From contig JABIST010000004.1 in the NCBI GenBank assembly GCA_018700215.1, forward strand, positions 1-16,625: DNA of 16,625 nucleotides. The letters are read 5' to 3'. Shown here piece after piece: positions 5,805 to 13,949 of the stretch. The first letter of the stretch is position 1; each line of letters begins with the position of its first letter. This DNA comes from Dehalococcoidia bacterium (lineage in GTDB: Bacteria > Chloroflexota > Dehalococcoidia > UBA2979). The translations under genes were made by a program, and so were the position numbers. The notes under the pieces are model-generated. The model was not told the origin of the DNA. It saw only the letters and a program-made list of their open reading frames with translations, and ran no database searches.

Positions 5805-7660
5805 CCGGCAGACTCACTATCGATCACGGCCGTGGCGTCGCTCTCCGGCGTCTCGGTCGTTCGAGCGCCGTCACTCTTGCCACGTCGTAGCCGCGAGCCG
5901 AGTACTCCGGCGGCTCCACCGAGCGCGTCGCCCAGCACATCGCCGATGTTCCGCAGCAGCTTGTGTCCTGGTCGCTGTTCGCGTCCCAGGTCGTGCAGCC
6001 GCTCTTCGCGATGCTCACGGCGGTTCGAGCCGCGTCCAGCCATCACCTCTGCCAGCGCGCGCCGTAGGGCGGGCTCCAGCATCCGTGCGGCGCCTTCGCC
6101 GTCCACGTGTGCGCCGCCAACTGGTTCCGGCACCACTTCGTGGATGATGTCCAGCTCCAGTAGTTCGGCTGCGGAAACGCCCAGCGCATCGGCCACCTCT
6201 GGCGCGCGTTCTCGGTCGCGGAACAGGATTGCTGCTGCGCCTTCCGGCGAAGTGATCGCGTACATCGCGTTCTGCTGCATCAAGATCCGGTCAGTCATCG
6301 TCAGCGCCAGTGCGCCACCCGATCCGCCCTCGCCAATCACCACTGACACCGTCGGTGTGGTGAGGCTGCTCATCGTCGCCAGGCAGTCCGAGATCGATCC
6401 GGCCAGGCCTGCTGCCTCGTCGGCGATCGCGTCGTGCGCGCCAGGTGTGTCGACGAACGTCACCAGCGGGAGCTGCCATCGCTCGGCCAACTGCATCAGC
6501 CGTCGGGCCTTGCGATAGCCATCTGGCGTCATCCGCCCGTCGTGACGGTCGCCATCCAGTTTGCGGTCGCCACGCGCCTGCGCGATCACCACACAGTTGG
6601 TGTCACCGATCCGAGCGAGGCCGCCGATCACTGCCGGGTCGTCGAACCCCGCACGGTCGCCACGCAACGGAATAAAGTCACCGGTGAGCCGCTCGATGTA
6701 GTACATCGCCCGCGGACGGTCCGCATGGCGTGCGCGTTCCACCACGGTCCAGCCGCGCTCCAGATTGCGTACCTCCACGGCCGGGGCCAGCAGCTCCGGG
6801 TTCGGTGCCACCGGTTTGCGCAGCAGTGCCAGAACGCGAATCAGGTCGTCGCGGATCGCCGCGCGCGGTAGTACCAGGTCCACCAGACCTAACTCGAGCA
6901 GATCTTCGGAGTGCAGCGTGTCACGCTTCTCGTCGTCATCCTTTACGGCGCGGACGCGCGGTCCGGCGAAGCCGATCAGCGCCTCGTCCTCGGCGATGAT
7001 CACGTCGCCCTGGCTGCCGTACGAGGCGTAGACACCGCCGGTCGTCGGGTCGCCCAGAATCGTAATCATCGGGATGCCGGCCTCGTGCAGACGCTGCGCG
7101 GCTGCTGCTGTCTTCGACATCTGAATCAGGGCGATCATGCCCTCTTGCATCCGCGCGCCACCTGAGCAGGTCAGCGCCACGAATGGGCGGCCGGCACGGA
7201 GCGCCAGATCCATCGCCGTCGCCACACGTTCGCCGTAGACATAACCCATCGAGCCACCGATGAAGCGGAAGTCGCTCACGGCAACCACCACGTCGATGCC
7301 CCCAATGCGGGCGGTGCCAGTAACCACGGCCTCGTCGCCACCGCTCTTCTCGCGCGCTTCCTCGATCCGCTCCGGGTACGGCCGCGAGTCGGAGAAATGC
7401 AGCGGGTCCGGGGTGATCAGGCCTGCGAATTCTTCGTCGAAGGAGTCGCTGTCGAACAGCAGTTCAATCCATTGTGATGCGGGGATAGCCATACGTGCTC
7501 CACACGATCCACAGACACCGATCTGACCGTACTGCTTGTCATGCGTCAGGTCGGCACCGCATTCGAAGCAGCGTGGACCCTCCGCGGAAACGGGCGTCGC
7601 AACACCGGTGGTTGCCTGGCGGTTGGTCGCGCCTGGCGCGACAGAATCTGCTGGACTCAT
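5801..7660 (-). CDS. accDA: acetyl-CoA carboxylase carboxyltransferase, AccD-AccA fusion
   Basis: This single 619-residue chain carries both carboxyltransferase subunits, which move carboxyl from carboxybiotin to acetyl-CoA to make malonyl-CoA for fatty-acid synthesis. The beta (AccD) half covers about 30-283. It has a zinc ribbon with Cys31, Cys34, Cys50 and Cys53 (C-x2-C-x15-C-x2-C), SGGARMQEG (166-174) and GDPTTGGVYASYG. The alpha (AccA) half covers about 300-550. It has FIPLRGDRAGFDDPAVIGG, FVDTPGAHD, GEGGSGGALAL (443-453) and ITSPEGAAAILFRD, ending with EPVGGAHVD. A roughly 60-residue tail, basic then acidic, extends beyond normal AccA. ATG 7660 has AGGAG 5 nt upstream; an in-frame TTG at 7681 would add 7 residues and is less likely. 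Biotin carboxylase and carrier genes are not in the window. The hydrolase gene upstream ends 95 nt away, so co-transcription is possible. Confidence 0.93.
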   Translation of the reverse strand: MSPADSVAPGATNRQATTGVATPVSAEGPRCFECGADLTHDKQYGQIGVCGSCGARMAIPASQWIELLFDSDSFDEEFAGLITPDPLHFSDSRPYPERIEEAREKSGGDEAVVTGTARIGGIDVVVAVSDFRFIGGSMGYVYGERVATAMDLALRAGRPFVALTCSGGARMQEGMIALIQMSKTAAAAQRLHEAGIPMITILGDPTTGGVYASYGSQGDVIIAEDEALIGFAGPRVRAVKDDDEKRDTLHSEDLLELGLVDLVLPRAAIRDDLIRVLALLRKPVAPNPELLAPAVEVRNLERGWTVVERARHADRPRAMYYIERLTGDFIPLRGDRAGFDDPAVIGGLARIGDTNCVVIAQARGDRKLDGDRHDGRMTPDGYRKARRLMQLAERWQLPLVTFVDTPGAHDAIADEAAGLAGSISDCLATMSSLTTPTVSVVIGEGGSGGALALTMTDRILMQQNAMYAITSPEGAAAILFRDRERAPEVADALGVSAAELLELDIIHEVVPEPVGGAHVDGEGAARMLEPALRRALAEVMAGRGSNRREHREERLHDLGREQRPGHKLLRNIGDVLGDALGGAAGVLGSRLRRGKSDGARTTETPESDATAVIDSESAG

Positions 7661-7755
7661 CAGCGCTCCTGGCTGCTCCAACAGTGTAGGGAGTGGGTGA
7701 CGGATTCTCCTTAAGGAAAAACCCTGAACCTGAGGCTGTTCGACGCCTGTCGCGG

Positions 7756-8643
7756 CTAGTCTCTCTGGGCGTTCGAAGGTGGCGGCGACCCAAGGAATTT
7801 CCGGATCTCATCGGTCGCCAGGTCGAGTTGATCGTGGTGTACCCAGTGACCGGCGCCTCCGATCTCCACCCGCTGCGCGTCGGCGAAATACGAATCCACT
7901 GGTTTCCCGCCAATCTCATGGCGCGCGGCGTGTGATTCTCCACCAATCAGGTGCAGCACCGGGCAGGTCACCTCCGCCCAGATCTTCTCCACCTCCTCTA
8001 GGCGCAGGTTGTGAACCAGCCCTCGGCTGTGCACCCACGGATCAAACTTCCACACGTACCCACCGTCAATGCCGTGCGTGCCCCAGCGCGCCAGGTGCAT
8101 CGCCAGCTCCTCGGACAGCCGCGGGTTCGCCTCCCGCATCCGGTCTCGCGCCGCCTCGATCGTCGGATACACCCGAGGGCTGCGCTGCTCAGCGCTGCGG
8201 GCGCGTAGTCCCCAGTCGCGGATCTTGTCCGGCGTCACGGCGTCCTCGTCCCGCACCCACGCCCCGGCGCCCTCAATCGACACGATTTTCTCGAACCGCT
8301 CCGGGAACACGCCCGCAGTCATCAGCGTGATCGAACCGCCGAACGAGTGCGCCACCACCGTCGCCCGCCCGCCGACGAGGTCGATCAGCGCCAGCAGGTC
8401 GAGCATGTGGTCCGCGGTGCTGTAGTAGCTGCCACGCGCCCACTCGGAGTCGCCGTGGCCGCGCAGATCGCAGGCCAGCACGTGGTAGTCGTTCTCAAAC
8501 TGCTCCGCCATCGCGTCCCAGGAGCGTGAGTGGTCGCGTCCGCCGTGGACCAAAATCAGCGGTGGCTTCGCGGCGTCGCCCCACGTCCAATAGCTCAGCT
8601 TCAGACGTTGGGACTGCACAAAGTGCTGCCACGGCTCGGACAT
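7756..8643 (-). CDS. alpha/beta hydrolase (Ser nucleophile), substrate unknown
   Basis: This 295-residue soluble alpha/beta-fold hydrolase starts at ATG 8643, chosen because GAGGAG lies 7 nt upstream; an in-frame GTG at 8679 would add 12 basic residues and lacks a clear ribosome site. LILVHGGRDHSRSWD carries the HGG oxyanion motif, ACDLRGHGDSEW is the strand-4 region, and VAHSFGGS places nucleophile Ser100. His266 in GAGHWVHHDQ is the triad base. The acid is probably Glu236 in GGESH, where most relatives have Asp. A cap region (about 130-220) rich in Arg, Trp and charged residues separates the halves. The family includes esterases, lipases, C-C hydrolases and haloperoxidases, and nothing visible decides among them. 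It precedes accD-accA on the same strand by 95 nt and is divergent from the kinase-fusion gene at 8771. Confidence 0.82.
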   Translation of the reverse strand: MSEPWQHFVQSQRLKLSYWTWGDAAKPPLILVHGGRDHSRSWDAMAEQFENDYHVLACDLRGHGDSEWARGSYYSTADHMLDLLALIDLVGGRATVVAHSFGGSITLMTAGVFPERFEKIVSIEGAGAWVRDEDAVTPDKIRDWGLRARSAEQRSPRVYPTIEAARDRMREANPRLSEELAMHLARWGTHGIDGGYVWKFDPWVHSRGLVHNLRLEEVEKIWAEVTCPVLHLIGGESHAARHEIGGKPVDSYFADAQRVEIGGAGHWVHHDQLDLATDEIRKFLGSPPPSNAQRD

Positions 8644-8738
8644 GCGTCTACTCCTCGGGTCCGGACGGCGCTTGCTCACGCTCGCTGCACTTGCGGCGTG
8701 GACGCGGGTGCGCAGCGTACCATCACCGGCGTTCCCGC

Positions 8739-8767
8739 TTGACCGCCAATGTTCCCCTTTCTACCGT
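8739..8767 (+). promoter_or_regulatory. promoter of the phosphotransferase-kinase gene, probably leaderless
   Basis: TTGACC (8739-8744) and TACCGT (8762-8767) are separated by exactly 17 nt, the ideal spacing. The -10 ends 3 nt before ATG 8771 and 6 nt before GTG 8774, so the transcript would begin on the start codon. No ribosome site precedes either start. Confidence 0.5.
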
Positions 8768-8770
8768 CGA

Positions 8771-10411
8771 ATGGTGACTACCGACACTCCCGACGAACCA
8801 CCACCAGCTTCGGCGCCAGACACGCTACCCGCGTACGTCCGTGCCCTCCTCGATCCCGCGCTCTACTCGCATGCACCGGGCAGCGTGGAGCTGGTCCAGA
8901 CTCACCTCTCTTACGTCTTCCTCGCCGGTGACCGTGTCTTCAAAACGAAGAAGCCGGTCAACTTCGGCTTCATCGATCAGGTCGAACTCGAAGAGCGGCG
9001 CCTCAACTGCGAACGCGAGGTCACGCTCAACCGTCGCCTCTCAACCGGCGTCTATCTCGGCGTGCTCAAGGTGCTGCGACTCTCCGATGGTTCCTACACC
9101 CTGACCGAGGGCGAGCCAGCTTCTGACGCCGAGATCGTCGAGTACGCCGTGGAGATGACGCGCCTCCCCGACGATCGCATCCTCGCCAGCCTGCTCGAAC
9201 GTGACGAGGTGCCACCTACGCTGATGCGCCGTCTCGCCGCGCGCCTGCTCGAATTTCACGAGCACGCCGCCGTCGTCCCGAACGATCCCTCGTTCGCCGG
9301 TGCCGAGGCCGAGCGCGACTGGTGGGCGCGTGAGCAGGGCGAAGCCGAGTCCTTCATCGGCAGCACCTGGGACCCGAACGATGCGGTAGCGCTGAAGAAC
9401 TACGTCGCCTCCGTGCTCGAGCGTGAATCAGGGCTCTTCGATGAACGGCTCGCTGACGGCCGCGTGATCGACGGGCATGGCGACCTGCATGCGATGCACA
9501 TCTACCTGATCGACGACGAGATCGAAATCGTCGACTGTCTCGAATTCACCGAGTGGTTCCAGTTCCGCCTTGAGGATGCCGGCTACGACATCGCCTTCAC
9601 CGCGATGGACCTCGAGGCGCGCGGCCATCGCCCACTGGGCGACGAGGTTGCCGGGCGCTACATCGCCGCCGCGGGCGACGAGACGATGTCCGTCCTCCAG
9701 CCGCTCCACCGCGCGTTCCGCGCCTTCGTTCGAGGCAAGGTTGAATCGATGGGCGCGCACGCTCCCGAGGTGCCAGCGGAGCAGCAGGCCGCGCTCGCCC
9801 AGTCCGCTAGCCGCTACTTCGCCCTCGCCAGCAAGTTCGCCGAACGAGCGGTCGATCCGATGTTGATCGTCCTCGCTGGCGTCTCCGGCACCGGCAAGTC
9901 CACCGTCGGCGCCACGCTCGCAGCCCGCATCGGTGCCGCCTACGTCTCTTCCGATGTCGTGCGCAAATTCCTCGCTGGCATTCCAGCGCGCGAGCATGTC
10001 CCAGCCGAGCGGACGGCCGAGGTCTACAGCACCGAGATGAGCGCACGCACCTACGAGGAGCTGCGGACCCGTACCGCCGCCCATCTCGCTGCTGGACGCC
10101 CCGTCGTCCTCGACGCCACGCATTCGAGGGCCGCCGACCGTACGGCAGCGCTCCAGCTCGCACGCGATGCCCAGGTCCCCGCGCTGATCGCAGAACTGCG
10201 TATCACTGACGACGAAGCACTCGCCCGCATCGCCGACCGTGCCTCAGACCCGCTCGCCACCTCGGACGCAACTGCCGAGGTCTATGCCCGCCAGACCGAG
10301 ACATTCGAGCCGATCGCCACCTCCGAGGGCGTTCATCTCGCGCTCGATGCCTCACAAGACCTCGACGACCTCGTCGACGAGATCGCGGACTCGCTGAGCG
10401 CTGCGGGCTAG
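8771..10411 (+). CDS. aminoglycoside phosphotransferase-like domain fused to P-loop kinase
   Basis: This 546-residue two-domain protein is of the type often annotated as bifunctional phosphotransferase/ATP-binding protein. The N-terminal half (about 1-355) is a protein-kinase-like fold. GDRVFKTKKPVNFGF contains the ATP-anchoring Lys region, IDGHGDLHAMHIYL has the catalytic Asp two residues after His236, and EIVDCLEF has the metal-binding Asp255. The usual Asn of the HGDxxxxN loop is His here, which I believe is normal for this subfamily. The C-terminal half (about 360-546) is a zeta-toxin/gluconate-kinase-like P-loop NTPase: LIVLAGVSGTGKSTVG (Lys376), SSDVVRK and VVLDATHS. The substrate is unknown and antibiotic resistance should not be assumed. 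ATG 8771 or GTG 8774 are both possible starts; the promoter sits directly on them. The dehydrogenase gene follows after 44 nt. Confidence 0.88.
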   Translation: MVTTDTPDEPPPASAPDTLPAYVRALLDPALYSHAPGSVELVQTHLSYVFLAGDRVFKTKKPVNFGFIDQVELEERRLNCEREVTLNRRLSTGVYLGVLKVLRLSDGSYTLTEGEPASDAEIVEYAVEMTRLPDDRILASLLERDEVPPTLMRRLAARLLEFHEHAAVVPNDPSFAGAEAERDWWAREQGEAESFIGSTWDPNDAVALKNYVASVLERESGLFDERLADGRVIDGHGDLHAMHIYLIDDEIEIVDCLEFTEWFQFRLEDAGYDIAFTAMDLEARGHRPLGDEVAGRYIAAAGDETMSVLQPLHRAFRAFVRGKVESMGAHAPEVPAEQQAALAQSASRYFALASKFAERAVDPMLIVLAGVSGTGKSTVGATLAARIGAAYVSSDVVRKFLAGIPAREHVPAERTAEVYSTEMSARTYEELRTRTAAHLAAGRPVVLDATHSRAADRTAALQLARDAQVPALIAELRITDDEALARIADRASDPLATSDATAEVYARQTETFEPIATSEGVHLALDASQDLDDLVDEIADSLSAAG

Positions 10412-10455
10412 CAGCCCATTCAGGCCGGCGGTAGTCTCGCGACGCGAGGTGCCAG

Positions 10456-11619
10456 ATGCCTGAATCACTCCCCACCGCCGTTGCCGTCCTGCGCGACCAG
10501 ATGCAGTCGCTGATCGACGAGCAGCTACGACCGCTCGAGGAGCAGCTCTCCGACGACCCCACCGCCGCCGTACCTGCCGAAATCGCGCAGGCTGCCCGCG
10601 AGCACTCGCGACAGGCGGGTATGTGGGCGATGACGCAGCCGGCCGACTTCGGCGGCGTTGAAGCCGGCACGCTGGCCCTCACCACCGTCCGCGAGACGCT
10701 GTCCGCTGCAAACCTCCGCCTCGGTCGCTACGTGTTCGGTCCGGGCCCCGGGGTACTCGCCTCTGCCGAGGGCCAACTCCGCGACGCCTACCTCGAACCC
10801 GCGATGCGCGGCGAGAAGCGCGGCGCCTTCGCCTTCACCGAGCCAACCGGCGCAGACGCTCCGCGCCCCACCTGGGCCGCGCGCGACGGCGACGAATTCG
10901 TCATCACCGGTCGCAAAGCCTTCGTCACCGGTGGCGCCACCGCCGACTACTACACCGCACTCGTCAACGTCGAAGCCGGCGACGGCCCCGACCAGCCCGA
11001 GGGCACCGCGATGATCGTGATCGACCGCGAGTCCCCCGGCGTCACCATCGAGCGCGAATTCCGCAGTCTCGAGGGTGGCGACCACATCGCCATGCGTCTC
11101 GAAGCGGTACGCGTTCCCGCATGGCACGTCGTCGGTAAAGTCGGCGAAGGCATGCCTCGCGCGCTCCGCAACATCGGCAACGTCCGTATGTCTGTCGCCG
11201 CGCAGGCCTGCGGCATCGCCCAGTGGTCCGTCGGCTTTGCCGAAGACCACATCACCAGCGCCCACCGCACCGGCCAGCGCCTCGCCGATCGCGAAGGCGT
11301 GCGCCTCCGCTACGCGGAGATGCGCATCAACGCCTTCGCCATGCGCAGCATGCTCTATCGCACTGCCCGCCTCGTCGAAGAGGGCGGCGACGACGCCGTC
11401 AACGAGGTGATGGCCACCAAGGTCTTCTGCACCGAACAGGTCGGCCAGATCGTCGATCAGGCCGTCCAGCTCTGCGGCGGCGGCTCGCTGATCGAGGGAC
11501 ACCCGCTGGAGCGTCTCTACCGCGAGGTCCGCTCCATGCGCTTCATCGAAGGCGCGTCAGACATCCTCCGCATCAACATCGCCCGAGGTCGCATCGAGTT
11601 CGACTCCGGCCGCCTCTAG
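10456..11619 (+). CDS. acyl-CoA dehydrogenase family protein
   Basis: This 387-residue FAD enzyme oxidises acyl-CoA or a related thioester to the 2-enoyl form. An alpha-helical N-terminal domain (about 1-115) comes first. The middle beta domain has FAFTEPTGADAP, the flavin-contacting TEPxGAD motif near residue 127-133, and VITGRKAFVTGG. The C-terminal helical domain has QLCGGGSLIEGHPLERLYREVRSMRFIEGASDILRINIARG. Glu365 in IEGASD sits where the catalytic base is found in many family members. Length matches the roughly 380-residue family norm. GAGGT 5-6 nt upstream of ATG 10456 is a good ribosome site. It follows the kinase fusion by 44 nt and precedes the EEP-fold gene by 13 nt, suggesting one transcript. 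Similar enzymes occur beside phosphotransferase-like genes in fatty-acid degradation loci, so a joint role is conceivable. Chain-length preference cannot be read from sequence. Confidence 0.9.
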   Translation: MPESLPTAVAVLRDQMQSLIDEQLRPLEEQLSDDPTAAVPAEIAQAAREHSRQAGMWAMTQPADFGGVEAGTLALTTVRETLSAANLRLGRYVFGPGPGVLASAEGQLRDAYLEPAMRGEKRGAFAFTEPTGADAPRPTWAARDGDEFVITGRKAFVTGGATADYYTALVNVEAGDGPDQPEGTAMIVIDRESPGVTIEREFRSLEGGDHIAMRLEAVRVPAWHVVGKVGEGMPRALRNIGNVRMSVAAQACGIAQWSVGFAEDHITSAHRTGQRLADREGVRLRYAEMRINAFAMRSMLYRTARLVEEGGDDAVNEVMATKVFCTEQVGQIVDQAVQLCGGGSLIEGHPLERLYREVRSMRFIEGASDILRINIARGRIEFDSGRL

Positions 11620-11632
11620 GCCGCGCGCCCTC

Positions 11633-12388
11633 ATGCCTGACCACGTTCGACTCGTCGCGTGGAACATCCGCGCCGGCGGCGGTCGCCGCATCGAGTTGAT
11701 CGCCGATCAACTCCGCCGCTGGCAACCAGACGTCGTCGCCCTCAGCGAGTTCCGAGGCACACCCGCCTCCGCCTGGCTCGCCGAAGAGCTGGCCGCTCGC
11801 GGCCTCCCCCATCAGCGCACTACCGCCGAGTCTGCCTCTGCGGTGAACTCCCTCCTCGTCGCCTCCCGCTGGCCGATCCGCACCCGCCCCAACGCCGCCG
11901 CCCCCACCGAGCCCAACCGCTGGCTCCTCGCCGGCATCCAGGCTCCCACGCCGTTCGCCATCGGGGCGATGCACATCCCCAATCGCGTCACCGGTCGCAA
12001 AGGCGACTACCTCGCCTCGGTACTGGAGCTGACCAGACGCTGGCGTGGTGGCCCCGCGCTCATCGTTGGCGACACCAACTCCGGCCGCATCGACCTCGAC
12101 GAAGAGGTGCCCACCTTCGATCGCCGCGAGGACCGTTGGATGCGCTCGCTCGATGCTGGCGGCTGGGCAGACGCCTTCCGCGCGCTCCACGGCGAACGCC
12201 GCGCCTACACCTGGTACTCACCCAACGGCCGTAACGGCTTCCGCCTGGACGAAGCCTTCATCAACCGCGCGCTCCAGCCACGCCTCCGCGCCGCCCGCTA
12301 CGTCTGGGGCAAACCTCAAGGTGAACGCACCCCTCGGCGAGAGGTGCTGAGCGACCACGCCGCGCTGATCGTGGATTTCGACGCGTGA
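11633..12388 (+). CDS. endonuclease/exonuclease/phosphatase family protein
   Basis: This 251-residue metal-dependent phosphohydrolase has the EEP (DNase I-like) fold. Motifs are in order: VAWNIRAGGG (8-17) with Asn11, ALSEFRG with metal-binding Glu39, GAMHIPN (His114), IVGDTNSGR with Asp147 and Asn149, and VLSDHAAL with Asp241 and His242 near the C-terminus. That is a complete catalytic set, so the enzyme should be active. There is no signal peptide or membrane segment. The family covers AP endonucleases, sphingomyelinases and inositol phosphatases, and the substrate cannot be told here. ATG 11633 begins 13 nt after the dehydrogenase stop with no ribosome site visible, so translation coupling in an operon is likely. 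A 102-nt gap follows before the MFS gene. Confidence 0.88.
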   Translation: MPDHVRLVAWNIRAGGGRRIELIADQLRRWQPDVVALSEFRGTPASAWLAEELAARGLPHQRTTAESASAVNSLLVASRWPIRTRPNAAAPTEPNRWLLAGIQAPTPFAIGAMHIPNRVTGRKGDYLASVLELTRRWRGGPALIVGDTNSGRIDLDEEVPTFDRREDRWMRSLDAGGWADAFRALHGERRAYTWYSPNGRNGFRLDEAFINRALQPRLRAARYVWGKPQGERTPRREVLSDHAALIVDFDA

Positions 12389-12404
12389 GTGGCATTACAA
12401 GCGT

Positions 12405-12425
12405 GTAGCGCTGCGAGCGTGCTAC
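12405..12425 (+). repeat. short inverted repeat and direct repeat upstream of the MFS gene
   Basis: GTAGC (12405-12409) and GCTAC (12421-12425) form an inverted repeat 11 nt apart. AGCGTG occurs twice, 16 nt apart (12400-12405 and 12416-12421). TACGAT (12423-12428) overlaps the second arm and is a candidate -10. A transporter operator is possible. A small CAGGG/CCCTG hairpin (12451-12470) lies further down the leader. Confidence 0.25.
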
Positions 12426-12490
12426 GATTTCGCTAACTTCCCGTATACGTCAGGGTTCAGATTCGCCCTGGCAGCTCGTATCGGATCCGC

Positions 12491-13921
12491 ATGACCAGTA
12501 GTCGCGACCGTAACGGCGCGAACTCAGCCCCCGCCGCGACCGCCTCTCAGAACGGCTCCAACGGAGCAGTGACGACCGAGGAACTGACCCGCGCGACCGA
12601 GATCAACGGCAACGTCGCCGTCGCCGGCTCCCCACCACCACCCGCGACGCCACCCACCGAGCCCCGCACTCCCTTCGAGGAGCCGACTGGCATCTGGCGT
12701 ACCTTCGATTCGCTCCGCGATCCAAACTTCCGCTGGTTCCTCGCCTCCATGTTCGGCCACTTCGCTGCGATGAACACGCAGATGTTTATCCGTGGCTACA
12801 TGGTCTTCCAGCTCACCGGCTCGTACGCCTACCTCGCCTCCATCGGCGTCGCCCAGGGCGTACCGATGCTGCTGTTCGCATTGTTTGGCGGTGTGCTGGC
12901 GGACGCAGTGCCGCAGAAGAAGTACGTCGTCCAGATCGGCCAGGCGTTGAACGCGGTGAACGCGTTCGTCGTGGCGTTCTGGATTCTCACGGACATGATC
13001 GCCGTTGAGCATCTGCTCGCCGCGGCCTTCATCCAGGGCGTCATCAACGCCCTGCAGATGCCATCCCGCCAGGCGCTCACTCCAGAGGTGGTCGGCATGG
13101 CGCGGCTCACCAACGCGCTGGGCCTGAGCACCGCCGGGATGAACTTCAACCGTCTCGTCATGCCCGGTCTCGCCGGCTGGGGCCTGGCCGCCATCAACCC
13201 CGAGGAAGGTATCGGTGGTACCGAGTACGTCTATCTGGCGATGGGGACGGCCTACATCCTTGCCGTCCTCGCCATGTTCCGCGTACCCACCAGCCCCGCG
13301 CCGGTCGACCAGCGACGAACGGTACGTGGCGCTCTCGAAGACCTGATTGATGGGTTCCGCTACATGCAGCGCACCCCCACCGTGAAGCTCCTGTTGCTGA
13401 GCAACCTCTTGATTGTCACCGCTTCGATGCCCTACTTCATGCTCCTCGCCGGCTTCGTCGATGAAGTGCTGGGAGCGAGCAAGGCCCAGCTCGGCTTCTT
13501 GATCAGCATCCAGGGAGTCGGTTCGCTCGCCGGGTCGCTGTTCATCGCGTCCATGGCCGCCCGAGGCCGCGGGAAGATGATGCTCCTCAGCTCGCTGCTG
13601 CTCGGCGTCGCGTTGATCTTCTTTGCCGCCTCCACCAACTACTGGCTGACCGCGGGCATCCTGGTCATCGTTGGACTCGGTCAGTCAGGGCGGATGTCGC
13701 TGGGCAACGTGCTCGTCCAGTCGTACTCCGAAGACGCCTACCGAGGGCGCGTGATGTCCATCTACATGATGGAGTTCGGAGTCACGCTGATCGGCACCTT
13801 CTTCGTCGGCATGCTCGCTGCCTGGATCGGCGTGCAATGGGCCATCGGCGGCACCGCCGTCTGGCTTGTCGCGCTCGTCCTCTACCTCATGGCCCGCACC
13901 GAGTTGATGCGGCTCGACTAA
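12491..13921 (+). CDS. MFS transporter (exporter-like, MFS_3 type)
   Basis: This 476-residue inner-membrane secondary transporter has about 12 predicted hydrophobic segments beginning near residue 80 (FRWFLASMFGHFAAMNTQMF). The loop between segments 2 and 3 has GGVLADAVPQKKYV, a degenerate form of the MFS GxxxDRxGRK motif. The ILTDMIAVEHLLAAAFIQGVINALQMPSRQALTPEVV stretch resembles EntS/TetV-type exporters, where QxPxRxAxxPxLV is typical. Before the first helix is a roughly 78-residue hydrophilic tail rich in Ser, Ala, Asn, Thr and Pro, longer than usual and probably disordered in the cytoplasm. No strong ribosome site precedes ATG 12491. An internal Met at residue 87 would cut into the first helix, so the long tail is favoured. 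Substrate is unknown. The GAF gene follows after 28 nt. Confidence 0.88.
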   Translation: MTSSRDRNGANSAPAATASQNGSNGAVTTEELTRATEINGNVAVAGSPPPPATPPTEPRTPFEEPTGIWRTFDSLRDPNFRWFLASMFGHFAAMNTQMFIRGYMVFQLTGSYAYLASIGVAQGVPMLLFALFGGVLADAVPQKKYVVQIGQALNAVNAFVVAFWILTDMIAVEHLLAAAFIQGVINALQMPSRQALTPEVVGMARLTNALGLSTAGMNFNRLVMPGLAGWGLAAINPEEGIGGTEYVYLAMGTAYILAVLAMFRVPTSPAPVDQRRTVRGALEDLIDGFRYMQRTPTVKLLLLSNLLIVTASMPYFMLLAGFVDEVLGASKAQLGFLISIQGVGSLAGSLFIASMAARGRGKMMLLSSLLLGVALIFFAASTNYWLTAGILVIVGLGQSGRMSLGNVLVQSYSEDAYRGRVMSIYMMEFGVTLIGTFFVGMLAAWIGVQWAIGGTAVWLVALVLYLMARTELMRLD

Positions 13922-13943
13922 CCGCAGCCCGCCTTCGTACGCT
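13914..13943 (+). promoter_or_regulatory. candidate promoter of the GAF gene, probably leaderless
   Basis: TCGACT (13914-13919, four of six to TTGACA) and TACGCT (13938-13943) are 18 nt apart. TACGCT ends exactly 6 nt before ATG 13950, and there is no ribosome site. The -35 lies within the last codons of the MFS gene. Confidence 0.35.
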
Positions 13944-13949
13944 CGCCGC

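Noticed and set aside
7708..7717. TCCTTAAGGA palindrome between the Ser hydrolase and accD-accA
   Set aside because: It has no loop, so it cannot form a terminator hairpin, and no promoter at proper spacing goes with it; it is probably chance.
8642..8770. Upstream in-frame extension of the phosphotransferase-kinase gene (43 residues)
   Set aside because: It overlaps the divergent hydrolase start region and the TTGACC/TACCGT promoter, and has no ribosome site or family similarity.
10525..11502. 325-codon minus-strand frame opposite the acyl-CoA dehydrogenase
   Set aside because: The composition (Gly/Ala/Asp/Val) is the expected antisense shadow of a GC-rich gene; the plus strand has a full dehydrogenase.
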